From: Watersipora subatra
Taxonomy: Eukaryota > Bryozoa > Gymnolaemata > Cheilostomatida > Watersiporidae
Direction: 5' to 3'
DNA: 64,000 bases
NCBI RefSeq assembly: GCF_963576615.1
Contig: NC_088715.1
Span: 53,621,959 to 53,685,958, forward strand
Position numbers and translations under genes: made by a program. Position 1 is the stretch's first letter; every line of letters starts with the position of its first letter. This document shows, in pieces, positions 13,501 to 22,500 of this stretch. The notes under the pieces are model-generated. The model was not told the DNA's origin. It did no database searches and was given only the letters and a program-made list of their open reading frames with translations.

Positions 13501-16500
13501 AGAGAACATCAAGAGTGTTAATAAAGTACTCAGAATAAGTATATGTACAATTATTATAAAGTGCTGTAAGAGATCATCAGGAGTGTTAATAAAGTACAGA
13601 GAATAAGTATATGTACAATTACTATAAAGTGCTGTAAGAGATCATCAAGAGTGTTAATAAAGTACTGAGAATAAGTATATGTACAATTATTATAAAGTGC
13701 TGTAAGAGATCATCAGGTGTGGTAAAAAAGTACAGAGAATAAGTATGTGTACAATTATTCTAAAGTGTAGTAAAAGTCCATCAAGAGTGTTAATAAAATA
13801 CAGAGAATAAGTATGTGTACAATTATTATAAAGTGTAGTAAGAGATCATCAAGAGTGTTAATAAAGTACAGAGAATAAGTATGTGTACAATTATTCTAAT
13901 GTGCTGTAAAAGATCATCAGGAGTGTTAATAAAGTACTGAGAATAAGTATGTGTACAATTATTATAAAGTGCTGTAAGAGATCATCAGGAGTATTAATAA
14001 AGTACAGATAATAAGTATATGTACAATTATTATAAAGTGCTGTAAAAGATCATCAAGAGTGTTAATAAAGTACAGAGAATAAGTATATGTACAATTATTA
14101 TAAAGTGCTGTAAAAGTTCATCAAGAGTGTTAATAAAGTACAGATATTAAGTATATGTACAATTATTATAAAGTGCTGTAAGAGATCATCAAGAGTGTTA
14201 ATAAAGTACAGAGAATAAGTATATGTACAATTATTATAAAGTGCTGTAAGAGATCATTAGGGGTGTTAATAAAGTACAGAGAATAAGTATATGTACATTT
14301 ATTATAAAGTGCTGTAAGAGATCACCAGGTGTGTTAACAAAGTACAGATAATAAGTATGTGTACAATTATTATAAAGTGTAGTAAGAGATCATCAAGAGT
14401 GTTAATAAAGTACAGAGAATAAGTATGTGTACAATTATTATAAAGTGCTGTAAGAGATCACCAGGTGTGTTAACAAAGTACAGATAATAAGTATGTGTAC
14501 AATTATTATAAAGTGTAGTAAGAGATCATCAGGTGTGTTAATAAAGTACTGAGAATAAGTATATGTACAATTATTATAAAGTGCTGTAAGAGATCATCAG
14601 GTGTGTTAATAAAGTACAGAGAATAAGTATATGTATAATTATTATAAAGTGCTGTAAGAGATCATTAGGAGTGTTAATAAAGTACTGAGAATAAGTATTT
14701 GTACAATTATTATAAAGTGTAGTAAGAGATCATCAGGTGTGTTAATAAAGTACTGAGAATAAGTATATGTACAATTATTATAAAGTGCTGTAAGAGATCA
14801 TCAGGTGTGTTAATAAAGTACAGAGAATAAGTATATGTATAATTATTATAAAGTGCTGTAAGAGATCATTAGGAGTGTTAATAAAGTACTGAGCATAAGT
14901 ATTTGTACAATTATTATAAAGTGCTGTAAGAGATCATCAGGTGTGTTAATAAAGTACAGAGAATAAGTATATGTACAATTATTATAAAGTACTGATAAAG
15001 ATTGTACATGAACATTTTCTTATGTATATATTCAATGTTTCATTTATACTATATTATCTTTATTGTGTCCTATCTACTTGAATATTTTCATATATTTCAA
15101 GTTAAACATAAACTATTTTATTTTTATTGAAACAAAATGATGATGGAAATAATGAATAATACATATAAATATATCTTTTGAAGTGAATAATTTTGTAATA
15201 AAACTGATCTTTCATTCAACATATTAATTTCTCCAACAAATTTCAATCTTACATACAAAAAAAATACAAAAAAAACCGAAAATAAATTCCTTAAAATTCT
15301 TAACCATTCAAGAGCTTCAACATTACAAAATCATCAAATCTTCAAAAAATAACTTTGTACATAAACACTTTCTCATATATATTCAATGTTTCAAATATAT
15401 AACAATCTCCGGAAAATCAACCCCTCGGTGTCCCAGATATTAACCCCCTCACTCATCCGCTAGGTAATCTCTCGCTCTCCTCGATAATCCGCGAGATCCA
15501 CTCCGGAAAACCATCCAGCCCTCGATGTCCCAGATATTCACCCCCACTATTCCACCGATAATCGGCGACGATTCGCCCGACTAATCCGCGACGATTCCCC
15601 CGACTAATCCCGCGATAATCCGCGTTCAATCGGATGACTCATCCCCCGCTAATCCGATGACTCATCCACAGATAATCCGCCGATTACGCCAGGAGCGGAT
15701 CCGTAACCCCTCGAATTCAACCCCCTACTCTACACCACAATTTCCCCCCAAACCCCAACATCTCATTCAACTCCACACGATTCAATCTACACCCCTAGCC
15801 AATTTAATTCACAACCCCCTTTTTCTATCCCCCCGCTGGATCCGTCACTTTTGTGTGTAGATCTGCTCTCTATATACTACTACTAAGGCATTCATCACAA
15901 CTGTAAGTCCTCCACTAATACCAGGGGTGTGAGTGTAGAAACTTCCGTTCTTGTTAAACTGATGACAGAAACCTAAAATTGAGGCCTAAATTGTTTTCTA
16001 TAGTTAAAAGAACATTTGGGTGGTATGAAGTTAAACCAAAAAAGCTTTTTCTACTTAAACTCTATTTTATTTACAAATTATTATTAATAAACATTCAATA
16101 GATTCTTAAAACAATTGTCTCAGAATTTTATGTAAGCATTACAGCTAACTTGATTGCATTCATCAGACTTTCTCTAAAACTTAAATATATATACAATAAC
16201 TAAACACATACTTTGATGAAACATTGGCTATTGCATTTTAGAGCATGCCATCATCTAAACAGGTGAACTCAACTTTAAAAAAAACTGATTTAAAACGCCA
16301 ACTTGAAAATATAAAAGTAAAGATTTGAGATTAAGCATAAAGTTTTTGGTGATATACTATTCAACGGCAGATTATTCATGCCGTTGAATTATTTTTATAG
16401 TATTTCACCATTAAACTAAAACATTTAAACTAAAAGATCAAAAAGCTTTTTTTGTAAATTAAACTCAGTTTAAAACTTACCACATTGGCTACAGGGTTAA

Positions 16501-19500
16501 ACGGAGATACCACACTAACAAAGCACTATTTTGGCTGGTTTTTAGTTGAAATGTATGTTTTCTGTTAACAAGAGCCTGCTATACATATTCCCAGTTTATT
16601 TTGGCAATATGAAATGTTTACACTGAAACAATGTTATCAGTTCTAATGGCTGTAACTAAAGACACAGGAAAAAGTTTCACTTGATTATGTTGCAAGCTAA
16701 AATTTAATTTAAGTATTGAAGACTTTAAGCATGATCCTCTACCAATTGATATTATTTATGGCTTTATTTATTCTCTTGAAGCAAAGAACTAATAATAAAG
16801 AAGAACCTTAAACTGCCATGATACATAAAATGAATATTATTTTAGTATTTTGAGCTGTGAATCTTACAATGAAGAAATCTAGGACTAACATCAACAATTA
16901 CTTTATAACTCGGGTAGTCCATACATTAAGCAAGTTATGAAGTTTTGATAAACATCCTTTACTGATTTTTTTCTTCCTTACTACAATCCAGTAATGTTAT
17001 GCAAAATACTAAGTGTTTCATAAAAATAAAATATATTTTATATATTTTATAAAATATAATATATTTTATAAAATATATTTTATAAAAATAAAAATATTTT
17101 ATAAAAATATAAAAATACAAGAAATATAACTGACCAGGAGCACCAATTTTTTCTAATTGTTTTGTGTGAGCAAAGACTGGTATATTTTCATAATTCTTTC
17201 CATTAGTTTCCTTTTAAAGCAGAGAATTTGCAGTGCTATGCTAATCAAACTTGAGTTCAATAATTATTATCTACATTAGCTCTAATATTTTACACCCTAA
17301 GTTCTATTCTATGTATTTTGCATTCATTCATAAACCTTCTTTTTGACTTTGTGAAGAAGTAAAAACTGTTCTGACCCTTTCATCTCACTACTATGTTACT
17401 TGGTAATCTTCGTAAGCAGTTAGTACTCATTCTTCAAGAGAATGCAAGCCAGTTAATAAAACGTTACAGATGTTGGTATGTCAATATTTTAACCAAATCT
17501 AACCTGCATCAGTCCTTTCCGGCTGGAGTACTTCAGAGCAAGGTTTAGTGACCCCCAGTACTTGGCAGCTTATGAATGTTTCATTTAACTTGTGAGACAT
17601 CTTCTTCATTTCTTCTTCATGTCGTTCACTACTGATATTGGTGTCCTTTGACAGCCCCAAGTAGATAGGATCGCTCCAGTTGTACCTTTCATTGCAAAAA
17701 AATATCTACATTGAGATTCTCTACTCATATTTTAACAACTCGATCAATACAACGCATTCATCCGTTACTGTTACGTCAGCACAGCTGTATAAGTTTGATG
17801 AAAATTTGTTTGATGGCTGAAACAGTAACAAACTAATATATATTTGGCCAGTCAAGCAACTTTAATCTTTTTAAACTTTCTGGCACTCTGTCATAGGAAT
17901 GGAAAAATAACTTTCTTTAATTTATGCTCATCAAACAGGTATAAGCTTTTGAACACTTTGTGAAAGAATTAAATTTTATTTTAGTCCTCTGGTCTTTGAT
18001 CGTTTGGTGTTTTGGTCCTTTGGCCATTTTGTTATTTAGGTCAAACTTTTTAGCCTTTCTGGTCTTTTGGCCTTTTGGCCTTTTGACCTTATAGCATTTT
18101 GACTATTTGGACGATCAACCTTTTGGCGCTACAATTTTCAGCTTTTAGCTTTAATAACATTATAAAAAGGCCTTTTTGAGAAGTCGATTCAACTCATTTT
18201 TGCACACTTTTTTATAATTAAGAGTTCCATTACAAGGCAAGTATTGTAAGTGTTTCAAATATTTTAAAAGGTTGATGAAATACTAATTACTTGTTATACT
18301 TTCATAAATGCCAGATCTTAAAAAGTTCTTAAAAATAAAGTAAACCTGCCAGCTTATAATGTTTATAAAGAAAACTTTTGCATTGTGTCTAGAGTACCAT
18401 CTCGGAATAATGATTTTTTTGTGAGTCTGAAAGATCTGTTGGAGGTTTTTGCTCGCGTTGCCTTGCTACATGTAAAGCATTTCTTATTTATTCATATCAC
18501 ACGCTCTCTTAATAAAACCTCTGCGTGACTAACAATGATTTGGGCTGGTTATACAGTCCTTGCACTAGAGTGTAATTTTTCATGGCTTCATTCATGGACA
18601 AAGTTGACAAAATAGAATTTTTGGCTGTTTGTTTTATCTACATGTAGAAGCGCCCTGGAACTTTGCAATTACCTTTTACTATAGTACAGTTATAATCAAG
18701 GTAAATTATGCAAAGGTACCAGTCAAAACAGGTCTGAATTCACTATTAAAAGACTTTTCCATCAATGCAGTTAGTGGCACGTTGTAGCAAGGAGGCAAAG
18801 AAGTAATTCATATTTTTTGCAATTATTTTTCTAGTTGTAGTATGTGATCAAAATTTTGAATAATAGTTTTAACACTTTGTTTTACATTATTTTCTAACAC
18901 AATTATTATTGTTTTACTACATAATTTTACAAGATAATTTTACAAGCTTTGCACATCAGCTTAGAGTTTTCATCTCAGTAAAAGGTATTTGTTAAAAACC
19001 TTATTCTATTTATGTCGTGGCCACTTATAGAAACACTTCACTAGGTTATACTTTGAATGCTCCAGCAGTGTTCTATTGGTTTTTGTATTGATCTAATATT
19101 CTCATGTTTCCAATCAATTTTTTAATGGATAATCCTTATTATGAGGTTTGTAGAGAAGAGTTTTTACAGGAAGTGTTTTGAATTTGTTATGCTTTTATAT
19201 GCTAATTGTTAAAATTGGAAACCAATAAAGCTAAATATGTTCAATATAATAACAAGTCAACTAGCTTGGATCACAGTTCGAGTGGCTCCTTATAATGTTT
19301 CTAGTAGTCAGTAATTTTTGACCAAGCTTGATGACAATTTTTGCTGTGTTTGCAGTCAACATTGTAGAGCACATTAGAAATTTAATTACTTTACGAGCTC
19401 TAAATTAATAGCTAAACTGCATTTGTAAAACTGTCTGAGTAATGTCTTTATTTTTGTATGTAATGATTGTATAATTTTTATTGACAATGTGAACCGCCAA

Positions 19501-22500
19501 CAAAATGCTTCTTGTGACACTTGCCAAAAAAAGTATAAATTGAAAACAGAAACCAGGAATTATTGGGTAAGTTGGACAAAAATGTATTTAAAGTGCTGTG
19601 TAGATAATCTAATAGAGTTGCTAAAAAGTTGGAATAATGAATGGAAGGTTGCAGTAACATAAGGTTTGCAAAAGCTTTTGAAGTCATGCCTGGTAATAAT
19701 CAAAGCACCACACAAGAGCAGGAGCAATGTTATGCTGCCCATAAAATGGTAAGGCTGGAAAAATATGTTGATATCTTACTTGCCAGGTGGTGGAGGAAGG
19801 TCTCTTCTTAAATATAGATCCATCAGAACATCTTCGACTGCTTTCCGAGTTTTATTGTCCACATAGGGTGAAAAAACTGCTGATGACTTCCAGTTGTTTT
19901 TGTTGCAAATCGTTACAGTTGGGAACTAAAAAAGTTAGTGTTTGAGACTTAATTGACAGAATTGTTGTGGGATATTCTCTCATGTTTGCTCTTAGTCAAA
20001 TAGAAAAATTTGCGGACTTCAATTTTTTGCAAATACTATAAACTTGTTTGAATTGTTTAAAAGAGAAGGTACTAAGCTGTAAGTAGAATATTCTAAACTG
20101 AAATGATACCAGAAACTTTTAAAAATATATTTACCAATGGATTAATCAAAATGCATACCTATTTTATGTTGCACTGACAATAGACTTTGACAATAACCTC
20201 TTCTGATAATAACTTTAACTACGTGTAACTTTAATAACTGTGAACATAACCAACAAATACATCTTTATTTTTTCTATTGATCTTTAGAAATCAATAATAA
20301 GCATCCATCACAAAGCATTCATTTTTATGTTTGTGTTTTTAGCACATTTTCTGTGACAGTTACACATATATTCAATATGACATCATACATGTACATGTGT
20401 TCCAGCTATAACTGTCATAATTACAAAGTAGTCAAAATCCAGCTAGTTTTAGTGCTAACCTTGAACTTGATAACATATGTAGCCCTGATTTAGTCACTGA
20501 AAAATCCTCAGCTATTATCCTTGTGAAATTTCAGAGTGATCTAATGCAACAGTTTTAACAATATTCAAATAACGCTAATCTTATTTTTTTAAAACTTTGT
20601 CAGATATATTGATATGGAACTTACAAGTTTGATGTGTCTTCACGAGTAATAAAACCTATTCAGGTAAGTTTTAGAAAAATGATCTTGTTTTTTTTATTTT
20701 GCTGACAATCATTATAATTATATTTTAACTTCAACTACCAAACTTGGAATGTGTTTAGTCACAGTCTGGTTGAAGTTATGATAAATAAGAAGTAGTTTTT
20801 GGTGGTCATAGAAATAGATTTGTTTGATAGCAGAACAATTTGTGACCTGTTTGTTGATCTAGTATTCGTTTTTATATCATTTGTGGTTGCCCATCGCAGT
20901 TATTAAAATTGATTTGCAATAGCTAATTATGCAAACACGCTACAAAAGGATTATAAAATTAGTTAATAGTTTAAAATATGCGCAAAGTTAATGACAGATA
21001 AATTGGTAAAGTATTAGGCATAAGTTGGTCACAAATGAGCCTGCACAATAATTTATTTGGCTAAAAAAATTGATAACCAAACATTTAAAATTTCTAAAAA
21101 GCTATTTTTCGCTGCTCGTACAACTAAGCACAGCATCAGATTACTATTAATTGTGGCAGTTTGGGTGTCATTTACTTTTTTAACATGATTTTTTTATTAC
21201 AGGTAAAATTATACCTTCCTTAAGAAATACAGTGCATACCTGCATGCACAGTGAGTTTGAAATGCTAAAACATAAAGGGCCGGCAGGGATACAGTTTTTG
21301 ATGTACAGTTTTTTGGGTAATTACGAGTAGAATGTTTGTGAGTCAACAAGATTGTAGAAAAACAAAATAACCAGGTAAAATACTTGCTTTACAATAAATT
21401 ATAACTTAGTTTGACGTAATTGCTTTGATAGTGGTTTTCAATATAGTTCAAAGCTGTCCCGAGTTCATTGGTTAAACTTTAGTGGAAGTATCAAATTAAT
21501 AGTTTATTTAACTCAAATGTTTAAACAAAAGCAAATGGTTTAAAAATATTTTTACAACATTTTAGATTAAATCCAAAACGTTTGAGTCAATTAATATAAT
21601 AATGCTGAAATTTGGGTAAATATAGCTTAGTCTGCAATGCTTAACATAAACAATACCTGCATTTCTTTAGAGTTTTTAATTTTGATCTTTGTGCTGACAA
21701 TCTGCTTGCTGTAATCTCTGAGAAAAAGATATGCTGCCCAGGTGAAGTATCCTACTCCTATGAGAATCATCACGCTCCAGAATATTCTATAAATAACATC
21801 AGTACAGCTCAATTCAAAAATAGTAAAGCCTGACTATGCAGACATTTCTATGCGGGTCACTGTGGTAATTATTATGCTTGGCCTTCAATATACCAAATCA
21901 GTCTCCATGAAAGAAAAACTCAATTTATATAGCTAGGTCTAAAAGACTGTGGCAGCAATGCAACATAATTTTTCCAGTTTTCTATAGAACTGGCCTTTGT
22001 TACAGAGCAAGTTAAATTAGTGGTTCTGCGGCCAATTGTATTTTGTTCAGAAATATAATGAAAGTCAAGTACTCTATCAAGTTGTATCAAAATTCAGCAT
22101 GCCAAACAAGATTCTCACTTCATCAACCAAACCTTTCATAATTGCACCTTTAAGATCAACGTATACAACTTTTTTAGTTTTATTTGAATGCATCTGTTTT
22201 TTTCTATCACTTGTCTATATACTCTATGCATTAATATGTCAGCACTTTTGTAATAAAAAATTTGTGTTTTTCAAAATTTTTTAATTGAGTCTGTATTAAT
22301 AAACACCCATTTGTCACTGTTTTGGCAGCACTAATTATGTGGGTGTGAGCGCATGCGCAAGTGAGTTCATGTGAGCGTGTGCTCGTGTGTGTATGCAAGT
22401 ATGTTTGTGTGTGACAATGAACATGTGTGCATGTGCGCGTGTGCGCGTGTGCGCGTGTGCGCGTGTGCGCGTGTGCGCGTGTGCGCGTGTATGCGTGTGC

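Larger units (their letters stand above)
5431..15881 (-). mobile_element. Polinton (Maverick)-like non-autonomous element
   Basis: 10,451 bp between two copies of the 6-bp duplication ACTAAG. The ends are 5'-AG and CT-3', and the terminal inverted repeats are 490 bp and nearly identical. Known Polintons share 6-bp duplications, AG ends and TIRs of several hundred bp, and the element holds a relic of an adenain-like protease, a typical Polinton gene. No DNA polymerase B, retroviral-type integrase, packaging ATPase or capsid gene is visible, so it should depend on a relative for movement. Cargo from left to right: a five-exon minus-strand gene, a palindrome array with twin TATA boxes, the protease relic, an inverted 108-bp tandem array and a 68-bp satellite. 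Mutator- or Dada-like elements are alternatives; the protease relic favours Polinton. The close TIR match implies recent insertion. Confidence 0.75.

Noticed and set aside
11032-14996. Regularly spaced repeats resembling a CRISPR array
   Set aside because: Monomers are contiguous and 68 bp long with no unique spacers, in a eukaryotic context.
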